Shown here one piece after another: positions 19,976 to 64,000 of a DNA stretch of 64,000 nucleotides (positions are counted from its first letter, which is position 1; the number at the start of each line of letters is the position of its first letter). The position numbers and the translations under genes were made by a program. Below the pieces are notes generated by a model. The model had not been told where the DNA came from. It did not search any database and was given only the letters and a program-made list of their open reading frames with translations. Location: NCBI GenBank assembly GCA_009760855.2, contig WPIO01000005.1, forward strand, positions 10,186,501 to 10,250,500. Direction: 5' to 3'. This DNA comes from Cristatella mucedo (Eukaryota > Bryozoa > Phylactolaemata > Cristatellidae).

Positions 19976-21544
19976 CAAGTAGGTAAATACCATGCATGCA
20001 GGAGCATCGGCACTGAAGCAGGGACCATACACCGTCCCACCTCGTACGAGCAGATCGCATGGTGGTGGTGGTGGTGGTGAGGGGGGGTTACACACGTGCA
20101 CGATCGATAAGTAACCGCCATTAGCCACGCCCATGCTCTGTCTGCCTAGCAACGCAACAGACACCTGTACCCGGACGGGACGTGTGTGCCTCCGAAGACA
20201 AGTTCGAATGCCTGACCTCAGGGCAATGCTGGCAAGAGTGGAGTAATGCCAATTCAGGCACACTAGGGAATCAAATTATCAGCTACCAACAGCCGCCCTC
20301 AGCTACCGCTGGCCAGTTCCAGAATGGTGGGCGGCAGATAGTTTTGTGTGGCGTGAAGCTGCTTGACACGAGCGCTGCCACCAGCTGGGCATTAGAGCCA
20401 CCGTCAGACACAGTCCAGTGTGCAACTGCATTCGTTCTGCATGTCAAAGATGCTAGCAATCACAGGTAGGTGCCAATGATGGCAGTTCAACATCCCACCC
20501 ACACTAGCAGCACTAAGCCACTCCGGAGGCATTCACACCGAAAAAGTTCTGCTGTCCAAGATCCCTGATCTAGCAAGTGTTAAGAGGCAGCACAACAGAG
20601 AGCAGCACGGGGAGACATGTAGATGCCTAAATTTTGAGTGGTGATCCTAGACTCTTGTGCGCTTGAATGCGTGGAAATCCTTCAATGCAATTGGTTACCG
20701 AGCCTTAAGCCACACCAGAAACGAGTCCTAGCTGAAAGGAAGCCAAAACTTCCTGTTTGGCCACAAGGCAAGAACAGGCATTTGCATAGTAAAGAAACTA
20801 AGAAGAAGTTTAGAATTAACAATGATGCAAACCTTTCTTTTTAATTCTTTGCTACATTCTTTTTTGCAACACTTATACACTTCCGGCCGGTACACTTGAT
20901 GCACCATGAAAGACAGTAAGCAAAGTTATGGCAGCAGGCCTGGCCCAAGACAACTAAACCTCACAGTACCAACATAGCCCAATGCCGAGTGCTAGGAAGG
21001 TTGAACACTAGAAAAACGCAAAGGTGCAACCATATCAAACTGGAATCCTATTGCGGCCAACGACAGTGCTGGCTAGCAACGACAGATGACACAATCACGA
21101 GGTTGCAGTGCATGGACTATTTCGACCAAAAGCTAGAGGTCCTCAAAAAATCACTAAGCCGTGCATCAATAGCTGCTCTTAAGAAGTTTCAAGAATAAGG
21201 TCGTAGAGGACGCAGTCGGATTTGTATGAAGGCAGCCCAGCCAGGTCGATCGAATGAATGGCCGGGTGCAGCTAAGTATCTGCAGCAGAGAGGATTTCAG
21301 CTGCATGGACGTGCGCGAGCAAGCAGAAGTGCTCGATAGAGCAGCTGCTTTCGAACGCATGAGTGCGAGCTTCTCGGGTCTGAGCCCAGACGAGTCAGAA
21401 GGCAAGGGTGGGGGGCCAGGGTCAGACGAAGATTATGCTCGCCGACACCCAAAAACCGACAGGTGCAGCTATGCCGAGTTTGGGCAAGGGAATAAATACC
21501 AAAGAATCCTTGCCGACAGTGGACACGTGCTTTACAGAGCGGAA

Positions 21545-21648
21545 GTATGAAACGAATTAGACCGCAAACATGTGCTTTAAAAGCAAAAGTATGAAACGCA
21601 TTAGACCGCAAACATGTGCTTTAAAAGCAAAAGTATGAAACACATTAG
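21545..21648. repeat. Tandem repeat, 44-bp unit, about 2.4 copies
   Basis: GTATGAAACG(A/C)ATTAGACC, then GCAAACATGTGCTTTAAAAG and CAAAA, with copies starting at 21545 and 21589 and a partial third at 21633. Only one or two substitutions separate the copies. Confidence 0.92.
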
Positions 21649-21649
21649 A

Positions 21650-22422
21650 AGCAGCTCGGCTGCCGCACGGCCTCACGAGAAGCCTGCGGTGGCGGCGGCA
21701 GCGTTAGCAGCACGGCACAAAAGCCTACGCTGGCGCAGCGGCACTGGCGGGTGCGCACCACGACGGCGTCATGCGGCTGTTGAGCTTCAGGCAGAAGGCG
21801 GCGATTCCACTCTCCAGCTCCATTGCTTGACAAGCTCAGCCTCTGCAAGTGTTCATTAGGCGAGGCCGCACTGAGCGTGCGGTTAGTGCGAGGCTTCGAG
21901 CCGGACCGAGCCGCTGCAGCCGAGCTCAGTGGCTCCTGCTCTCAGCGCTCCGAGCGGCGGCTTGCCGGGCACGGCAGAGGTGCGCCAGAGTCATGCCATA
22001 GCGGGCAGAAGCCGTCGTCGAGCGAGAGAGAGAGAGAGAGAGACCGCCACGGGAGAGCCGTCATCGGTTGCTGATCGGTGCTTCAGGCGCAGGCGGCGGA
22101 AGCAACAAATCGAAGCAGAAGTCAAGCAGCACTTGAGCTTTGCTGCTTTAGTGCTTTGAGAATTAATTAGCAGCTCAATAGCTAATTCTAAATGTAAAGC
22201 GAAGCCGACAGGCAAACCGCATGGACTGGCTGAAGTGCTGCAGACCGCGAGTGGTGGCAATGAGCGGCACGTGAGGGCACGAAGCCGTGCAGGGTTTGAG
22301 GATGACAATGCGGTCAGGCAGCGCCAGCAAACACAGCTGCAGAAGCAGCCAGTAGTGAAAGAAATCGGGCATCTGCTCGAGCCTGGCGCCAGCCTAAGAA
22401 TGACACACACACAAACACACAC

Positions 22423-22463
<41 letters not shown>

Positions 22464-23788
22464 GTGCATACAAACACACACACATACACACAAATACACA
22501 GAGAGACGCACGTGTGGTCTCACCGGTCTGAACACAATTTCAGGCTGCACGCGAGAGATAGCAAAAGGTCAGCGCAAAAGGCAGCAGCTGCGCCACGCCA
22601 CACAGTGCACAACTACTGGGCGATCAAGCGATCAAACTGGTAGGCAGGTATAGACAAAAGCGGCCACGAAGTGAGAGCAGCTGCAGCGGACAGACGGACA
22701 AGCGAGGCAAGCTTCGGTCGACTCGGCTACTCACTCGTCAGACAGCGCGGCTGAGCTGAGCTCTGCGCGGTGAGCTGCCGCCGCGTCGTTGGGCAGACCA
22801 GGCGGACGGACAGCCACCGTCGCGGGGAATGCAGCCATGCCGTGTGCAAATCATCTCAGTTCGGTCGATTCGCGCTGGCAGCTGCCGTTCGTGCTGAACC
22901 GCGAGGAGCCGCCGCATGGAGGCTGCCCAGGTCCGCAGCAGGCGTGCGCAAAGACGTGAGCAAGAGAGGTCGATGTGTGCGGCAGCAGTGGCTCTAGTTG
23001 CCGTGGGGACGAAGCATCGGCCCCGTCGGAAGATGACGGCTTGGGTGGCGGTGGCAGCAGCAGCAGTTGAGGAGCGGTCGCTGGTATCGAGGGCTCTGCC
23101 ACTAGGCTGCACAGTGAGGAGCGAAAGATCTGGAGGCTGGGTCGGCCAGGCAAGCGCAAACGTCAGCATCTGCTGCAGCAGCGGCGGCCCACTTGTCCGA
23201 CGAGAGAGAGAGAAAGAGAAAGAGAGCTTGCGACTGAGTGCGTCCATTCTCCAAAGCACGACCGCTTCGGCTTGCTTCAATGGGCAACTCAGGTAAGGAA
23301 AGTTCCGGTCAATGAGACCAAATAAACATCCGGTGTACAGGCTGGCAGGCCGACCGTTTTCTCCTCTCTCAATCGGATAGAACAGACGACAACAGATTAA
23401 CAGATATATGACACAAAACAGGCGTCCCGTGAGGCAAGCGGTTATTGCACTTGCCAAAGTCGATAAAAAATCGAACTGTGGAGTCCGAAAATAAGCCCTG
23501 CAACCAAGAAACTGGCCAATCCTCAACGAAGATGCCAGAGAAAGAGATACTTCGATGGCCAGATACCCGATGGGTAAATAAAAAAATATAGGGAAAAGAC
23601 TTCCGGTAGTTGCCAGTGTCGTGACTGTTGTCACCGAACAGGTCAGGCTGATTCTTTGCAGGCCATTCGAATCGCTCAACCAAGGAAGAAGCCACACTTT
23701 CGTCTTCTCTCACTGTGCAAATAACAGCGAAATGGAGACGAGAGAACGAGGCAAAGAACGGTAGGTAGCGCCTAACATTGCCACCGCC
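21650..23788. other. GC-rich 3' flank of MICAL, probably including its 3' UTR
   Basis: CpG- and GC-rich sequence with a (GA)n run (22021-22042) and a (CA)n run (22405-22500). A 320-codon minus-strand open frame (23697-22738) carries no domain I recognise. Because MICAL ends at 23789 on the same strand, the upper part is likely its 3' UTR. No independent gene is supported. Confidence 0.45.
22405..22500. repeat. (CA)n microsatellite
   Basis: Interrupted CA repeat, purest at about 22427-22460. Confidence 0.95.
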
Positions 23789-57868
<34,080 letters not shown>

Positions 57869-58317
57869 CGCCGGTCCAAGATTGGCGATCGGAAAGGCAG
57901 CCCAGAGCAAGCAACGATCGCCGGGGATCGCGTAGATCGTCAAATGCTGCTCTTGAAAAAAAAACAAGGGGGGTGAGGATATCAAGCCTAAACTGTACAT
58001 CTGCCATCGTGCAAGTGCATAAGCGTAAGCAAAGATAGTACTGCTTAATCAAATAAAGGGGCAAACTTCAACCAAACTTTCGGCTTCATTTGATGCTGCT
58101 TCACTTGATGATGGAAAAGATGCTTTTACAACACTCCAGGTCAGTTCTGATTTCGGCTTGATAGCTTTTGCTCCATATATCATCAAACGTCCTTGAACTG
58201 TATTATCCGTAATAGAAGACTTGCATAGTAATCGTTATCCAACCGAACGTCAAGTGGTGGATAGCAACTTCCAACTTTACGGCAGGCACTTCATGCCAAT
58301 GCTTAATATTACTTAAT

Positions 58318-58397
58318 TCATAATAATGCATTTGATATAGCACCCTCAGAGAACTCAATCTCTTTCTATGCACTTTACGTTTGCTTTATACGTTTGC
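58318..58397 (-). mobile_element. LINE family A 3' end
   Basis: TAATAATGCATTTGATATAG, CACCCTCAGAGAACTCAATC and TCTTTCTATGCACTTTACGT are the reverse complement of the hairpin, with a very short ATT tail. Confidence 0.82.
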
Positions 58398-59305
58398 TTT
58401 TTTTGTTTTAATGTCAGCCGTAAGCTAAGAGTGCTTGAGTGGAAAAGGGCCTATCGTTTAGTCAGTTTTGCAAACTCATTGAGGTCGTCGGCTAGTGTTC
58501 AGTTGTCGGATGGCATCAAGAAGGGAAAATCGGTAGGAGGGTCAAGTAGAAGAACAGAGAATTCGGATTTTGCTACGATTCAGCATCGATGTAAAGCTTT
58601 AGGTTTCTTAACTCACAGGTGATTTTTGGATGCAAAAACAGAAATGCATTCCAGGGAGAACAAAATCCACAAATGATCAGATTTGCTGAAAGGGGTGCCG
58701 ATCAGGGCCTATCCATTACAACTGCAGGAGCAAATTTAATCAATAATGTGGCTGTTTATGTGTGGGGCTTGAACGTGAGCACGAAGGCAGAAAGACTCAA
58801 ATAGTGCAAGCAGGATTGAAGCGTCGGATCAGACGGGTTTTTTAAACGGGACATTGAGCTCAACTAGAACGACAAGAGGGCGATTCCTAAGGCAAAGTAT
58901 AGAGAGAAAGAGGACAAGTCAGAGATGAAGCTGGCATGGCTACCTGGAGGTCTTTATATCCCTACCATTATCGGCAACTCACCACTACCTAGACAGAGTA
59001 CATGGGATTCAAAAGATTTATTTAGCAGGTACCAAGAAAGACTTGAAAATAAAAAAAGCCGTGTGAATGACAATAGCTACTCCACCCCTAGTTTTTAGCA
59101 ATATCGGATTACGAAAAGGAAGAGACCTTTTAGAGATGCATCGGCGATAGTAGAGCTGTTCATCGACTTCAGCAAGGTCTCATTAATAACGAAAATGCAA
59201 AGAGTATCAGGCTGGCAAAAACCAACGGTCCGTTGCACAATGAGCAAGCACTCAAGAGGCAAAGGTTTTAGTCGGTTACCGAGGTTAGCATTTACTTTAT
59301 CCACT
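58398..59305 (-). mobile_element. LINE endonuclease-domain remnant
   Basis: Minus strand: NANLGNRLKPLPLECLLIVQ, then CQPDTLCIFVINETLLKS, FLFVIRY and RGGVAIVIHT. This is the start of an APE-type endonuclease as in CR1/L2 LINEs (family pattern: PDIICIxETWL, then GYxLFRxDR, then GGGVAIYV). It runs directly into a LINE A 3' end at 58397, so the reverse transcriptase is missing. Stops throughout. Confidence 0.6.
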
Positions 59306-59844
59306 GCATCATCACTCGGTAACGAAAATCAGCTTCAGTTCTAATGGGAGAACTTGAGGAAAGTGGTTAGCAACATTAGCAGTCACTCTGACGAGAGAAG
59401 GCATATTTCGGCTTGTAACAACAGCACAGATGCTAGCTTGGCACTATCAAGCTCCTTTGGTCCTCCGGCACGCTCTAACCTGACATCACCCCTGTGTCTG
59501 CCCTATCCCGGTAGTCCTTGTGCGCAAAAGCCTTGCGAAAACATGCGCTGGACAAGCAGTAGCACTACCTAAATGAGCTCAAAACAACAAGCATGCAAAG
59601 TCGCACTAGATAGTCTGGATATCAGTCAGGTCTTTCTAAGATCAGGGCTTCATTCGACAAAGGACACCACTCCGGAAGGCAGAACCAATTACATATCATT
59701 TAGCGCAGTTCTAACTGCGGAGGTAAGGACTCTCACGATTGAAAAACAGGTCTTAACTCCATCGTTTCCAGCATCCGAGGCTAGGATAGTTCCGATTTTG
59801 AGATATCTACAACGGCAGCAGCTAAGGTCAGTGGGGCCAAGCAT

Positions 59845-59936
59845 GTTTGGTCAGGTTGAAAAAAGATATGCCAAGTGTCTCGAAAGAGAATTAGTTCCCT
59901 GAGGTCACAACACAAATGTCATTATCATTATTATCA
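59845..59936 (+). repeat. LINE A-type 3' end fragment
   Basis: AAGATATGCCAAGTGTCTCG, AGAATTAGTTCCCTGAGGTC and a decayed ATT run (ATTATCATTATTATCA). Confidence 0.5.
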
Positions 59937-60349
59937 GTCACAAAAGATTGGGCGATCCCATACGCCAGAACGGCTGAAACAGGTGTGCGACCGGCAGCCG
60001 TGAGTTTGACCAATAGTGAGAGCATTTTGACGATGTGCTTGGCTTGTCGGTTTGTATACCTGATGATGACCGTCGTGGACAGGCTGCTGGACCTTTAAGC
60101 ACTGCCCTTTTGGTAGGCTTACCACCACGGCAAAGGCTGACTTGCATCAATCCACCTGTTCTCCACAATATAGTATTTCAAAAATCCTAAGCAACTAAAT
60201 GTCTTTTCTAGGGGTTTGGCAAATGTGAGAAGGGAAGCATTCATTCAATTAGTACTAACTTGATCCGTGAGCCCACACAAGCAACCAAAGGACAGCAGAT
60301 GCAGATGGAGCTAATTCTGTGAAGAATAAAACAGTAGGGTTTTTAGCTT

Positions 60350-60401
60350 CTACTTCAATGCTGTAAGGTCATGGGATGTCCTGACGTCAGTCTTGCACTA
60401 C

Positions 60402-60435
<34 letters not shown>

Positions 60436-61480
60436 CAAGAGGAGAGAGTTCCCGGCTCTGCAAGCATACGAACTGATGGCACACTCGTCAGAGGATTTGA
60501 TGTAGCTTAGTGGCACAGCTAAACGACTAGGGTAAGATGAGTTGGTGGGACGATGAAAAGCCTGAGTAGGAAGTATTTCGAATAGGCATTCTTGATCAAC
60601 AGAATGAAAGAACCTAACGATGAGCAACATAAGTTGAAGTCGATATGGAGAGCCAGTGTACGTCAGTGAGTGATGTAATGTCGCAGGTGTGACGTTGACG
60701 ACAGCTAAGTCTAGCTGCAGGGTTTTGCACTTACTGTAAGTGTCTCATTACACAGGTAGGAAGACCTGTAAGGAGTGAGTTAATTCTAGAGGCGATGTTA
60801 TGAATGCTTGCACCAGTTTGGTTGTGGTATCCTTGTCTAAGCAAGCTGGATTTTTTCGAAATGGTAGGCAGCTGAATGTTAACTGACTTGACTTTGAAGC
60901 TGATGCAGTCAAATATAAAGTCCACATTAGAATTGGCCACCCAAATTGCATGCAGATGCTGCTAAGATTAGCTGCATGAGCAATTTAGAGGCTTAGGCCT
61001 GCAATTTCCGAGTAACGCTAGGTTTGCCGTAACGATTAGTTGATTCTACAGTCGTTCAATTAGAGAACATTTGATACCATACCGTTGCTAATGTCAACAA
61101 TACATGCAGCACGAGAGATAAGAGAGTTTGATGTACTTCAAGACTGGGAGGGATCAAAGCACAGGTACAGCAGGGGGGCATCCGCATAAAATGAAAGTCT
61201 AGATTATGCACGACGATTACTTTGAAAAGAGATTAAATTAAATTAAAAATTAAATGCTAGCTGATTTAGCAGCCTCTTTTTGTATAGCGACAGAAGAACC
61301 TTTACGGCTATCACCACCGCTTGCCGTGGCGATAAAGGATCGCCCACCAAAGGATTCGAACCCATGACCTCGGGACCGAGGTCGTGAAAAGCAACCACCT
61401 TACCTAGAGATCAAGCACAGATCCCTAGGGTATGCCACTCTTTAATGGCTCCTCGGATGATCACAAAGCTGCTTAATGTT
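60350..61480 (-). mobile_element. LINE family A copy with GA repeat and nested SINE1
   Basis: Minus-strand reverse transcriptase C-terminus, frameshifted: CDDKFYFDCISFKVKSVNIQ-like stretch, GASIHNIASRINSLLTGLPT, CHVRFFHSVDQECLFEILPT-like and SRLAVPLSYIKSSDECAISS. A (GA)n run (60406-60435) interrupts it, and a SINE1 sits at 61250-61412 upstream of the YADD-equivalent region. Confidence 0.75.
61250..61412 (-). repeat. SINE1 copy nested in LINE A
   Basis: Minus strand: CTAGGTAAGGTGGTTGCTTT, palindrome CACGACCTCGG / CCGAGGTCATG, GGTTCGAATCC, GGCGATCCTTTATCGCCACG, AGCCGTAAAGGTTCTTCTGT and AGAGGCTGCTAAATCAGCTA. Confidence 0.93.
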
Positions 61481-61846
61481 GGAGAAGGAATGCTAACATT
61501 TGACAGGCATTGGCAGTATTGATAGGGTTTCCCAACTTATCAACACATGCACTATTTGGTTCCAAACCCATGTGCATCCAGGCGTCACGACTCGACAGAC
61601 ATATTGATTCTGGCCAATCTTTAGATACCAGCAGATATTCAAGTAACAAGGCAATAGCTCTCTACGAACTAATTACCTGACTCAACGGCCAAATTGGTAC
61701 GAAAGGATGGCATGAATCAGAGCTTTTGGTTTACTTTCAATTCATCATTTGCTAATCAGAGGCCCGAGACAATGTAAAAGCAGTGGCAGTAACATGCACT
61801 TCACTTATGCTAGGTATCCACTACCACTGGGTGCACTATGACCGGG

Positions 61847-61974
61847 CCCTGTATTAAACCTCGTGCCATGTCCTTCACGCAAAAACCAAGTTGCCTGCAA
61901 CTGGTCTGTGCCCTGTATTAAACCTCGTGCCATGTCCTTCACGCAAAAACCAAGTTGCCTGCAACTGGTCTGTG
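61847..61974. repeat. Perfect tandem duplication, 2 x 64 bp
   Basis: The unit from CCCTGTATTAAACC to CAACTGGTCTGTG is repeated directly with no mismatch (61847-61910 and 61911-61974), so it is recent, or an assembly artefact. Confidence 0.97.
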
Positions 61975-64000
61975 CAACAACCGCAATCTAGTCGCAGTGT
62001 CGCACAGCAAGCCAGTAACATGTAAGAATGTTAGCTTAACCAAATCAGTCCAGGGATCGACGAATCTGCACAAAGTCAACGGCATCGCATTCCAGGAAAG
62101 GCGGAGACTAAATGCTCAGTCGTGTACCGGCCTGATTATCAGCGACCGTCTTCTCTTGCCGGCTGCACATTGTCGAACTCTCACCGAACATAAGCCGATA
62201 CAATGCCTCATCAACAGCAAAGCTCGGCTGCTGTCTCCCTCTGCGCATATATGAGTGTCTCTCCTCAAGGCATCTGTCTCTCTCGGTCAGCTTATCTATG
62301 AACTCCCCGGCAGTCTCTCCTGGTTTTATCTGTCTCTCATGTCTCCGTCTGTCATCGCCTTCCTCCCTTGCTCCTTCCCTCTCCCCTTCTACCGGTCTGT
62401 CTATCTCTCACTCTCTACCTGTCTGTCGCCCTACCTGTCTGTCTGTCTATGCTTCTCTCTATCTCTGTCTGTCTCTAATCTCCCTCTCTTTCACGATGCC
62501 TCTCGCTAAGAGGAGCTGCACTATTTTGCTCGCATACTTCTGACTCGGAGGGGGGGGGGCACTCAACAGGCAGACTGCGGGAGGCATGTACGTCTGCAAG
62601 GCAGCACGAGTTACTCAGGCAACTTACATCGCCGTCAGTCAAAGCTGATGAGGCAGCTTCAGTGCTCTTCTTTTTCACGACGAACCCATCACACGGAGGA
62701 AATACCGCTACAAAGAGTGGCCTGTCTGGCCTGTGCCACCAGCAGGATCCCCATTGTGAGACCACCTACAGCACAAGCAAGCAACCCTGGCACTCATGCC
62801 TACTTGGTAGCAGCTACCACTGATTAGCCAGCACTGCTAGATCACGAGGCATGTTTCAGCCTGGAAGGAGGGTTCATCCAACCAGCATCACCTCACTGCT
62901 GACCTCGGTGAGATTCAAGGCTACAGCAGCTGCACCCAGCCCCGGCCAAGGAGCCGTTTCAGGGATAGCAACGACTGGCTCCGAGGACGTGGCGGGCGTG
63001 GGAGCACACCGGATCATGCTTGTCCAAAAGACCCGAAGCGAGACAGCTGCATCGCCGGCGGACGTGTCGAAAGCAGCCAGCCCCTAGCAGCGATGGTGGC
63101 ATGGCAGAGCGATCGTGCGAATGCTGCGAGACCAATCGATCTGGAGAGGCCCCCCTCACAACTGGATCGGCAGGATGCTGCAGCTGCAGGCCGAGGACGA
63201 AACTGGGCTGATGACAGCTCGTAGAAGCCCGAGTCGGTGGCGTGGGTGGGTGCAGGCTGCAGTGGCCAGCTAGTTGCTAGCTGCAAGCTTGCAGCTTCAG
63301 CCAAGCAGCAGCTACCAGCATCGTACGTGCAGGGAAGAGTGGGGGCAGAGGGCACAGGCCTCTGCCTTGGACAAGCAAGGAGTGGGTCAGGAGGCTCTAG
63401 CATTCACACGATCAGCTGCCCGTGTCAAGGTCAAGGTCTAGTCCTCCCCTCGGCTAATGTTATGGCTATACACATGGCCACCTGCTTGGGTCCAACACGA
63501 GAAACTTGGAGCACAGGTTGACCAGTGCAGCACCCGCAGCAACCGAGGGCCATAACACTCCCGAGTTTGCTCTGACATTGCTGTCAGTCAAGTGTGACCA
63601 CGAAGCTGTGTCTCGATGCTTGGTCACGGGTTAGATTCAAAGCAGGCGGTCCCTAAGCAAACCAGCAGCAATCAACTAAACCAATAGCCGAGACCTCACG
63701 ATTACACAGGGACTGCTTGCCAAATTCGGCAGCAGCCGTTTGAAACCTACTGTCTGGTCGGTCACACTAGCTTTCCAGAGGATGCTTGACAGAACGAGTT
63801 GAGCAGAGACCAAGCTGTCAAGCCAGACTGGTTCGACGCAGGCGAGGAAGCCTATTCTTTAGAGAAATTACTGAAGCAAGCAAATTCGAAGTGCAGCGTA
63901 CATTAAGACTAAACAGGAGAAATGAAAAACGAGTTTCCTCGAAATAAAAATCAAAGCCATGTCACGGACAAGCTGCTTTGCACGTAGGGCATTATGCCAG
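61975..64000. other. 5' flank of MICAL, no recognised gene
   Basis: Contains a TCTC/TGTC-rich stretch (62250-62500). GC-rich sequence from about 62850 to 63420 has several open frames on both strands without a convincing family match. Promoter or an upstream gene cannot be excluded. Confidence 0.4.

Noticed and set aside
20989-21550. Two plus-strand open frames (69 and 98 codons) with fairly ordinary amino-acid composition
   Set aside because: No homology, no clear splice sites joining them, and the second overlaps the beginning of a tandem repeat.
62628-62707. Minus-strand segment with acceptor-like TTTGTAG and donor GGCGAT|GTAAGT encoding VVKKKSTEAASSALTDGD
   Set aside because: Only 80 nt, no recognised homology and no partner exon. 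It could be a 5' UTR or upstream-gene exon but cannot be supported.
62959-63403. Minus-strand frame containing DSGFYELSS, reminiscent of Dapper (DACT) proteins
   Set aside because: The similarity is limited to one short motif, and overlapping frames on both strands are open in this GC-rich stretch.

Overview
The window is animal nuclear DNA. Its genes are split into exons by long introns with GT-AG borders, and microsatellites (CA, GA, ATT) are frequent. It is dense with non-LTR retrotransposon and tRNA-derived SINE debris, plus remnants of hAT, Tigger-like and Tc1-like DNA transposons. Nothing resembles prokaryotic gene organisation. The proteins match bilaterian families, but I cannot name the species; an invertebrate is my inference from the repeat content. 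Coding exons are GC-rich with strong G/C third-position bias, while introns are AT-richer.

Two protein genes are recognisable, both on the minus strand. RPAP1 (RNA polymerase II-associated protein 1) starts at 13647. It runs through three short exons into a single 3.1 kb exon that leaves the window at position 1, with only the last part of the protein missing. MICAL (flavin monooxygenase, CH, LIM, bMERB) is complete: 16 coding exons from the start codon at 57868 to the stop codon at 23789, joining in phase into 1,657 residues. Every exon boundary I propose for both genes keeps reading phase across the junction, which is strong internal support for the models. MICAL ends about 10 kb upstream of RPAP1. 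They have no known shared pathway: RPAP1 acts in RNA polymerase II assembly and import, and MICAL oxidises actin and binds Rab proteins.

The rest is mostly transposon debris. LINE family A (CR1/L2-like reverse transcriptase) ends in a conserved hairpin followed by (ATT)n and is present in about 20 fragments on both strands. LINE family B is a second, related reverse transcriptase lineage with at least three copies. SINE1 is tRNA-derived, carries a long palindrome beside the B box, and has about a dozen copies, three of them nested in LINE B. SINE2 has a tRNA-like head joined to the 3' hairpin of LINE A, so it is a likely parasite of that LINE. There are also two hAT-type MITEs with 8-bp target duplications, one Tigger/pogo-type MITE with TA duplications and a decayed Tc1/mariner transposase.

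Region by region: 1-13647 RPAP1 with repeat-filled introns; 13648-23788 intergenic, with nested transposons to about 20 kb and then GC-rich sequence next to the MICAL 3' end; 23789-57868 MICAL; 57869-64000 MICAL 5' flank with LINE A remnants, a 64-bp tandem duplication and GC-rich sequence where I recognise no gene.
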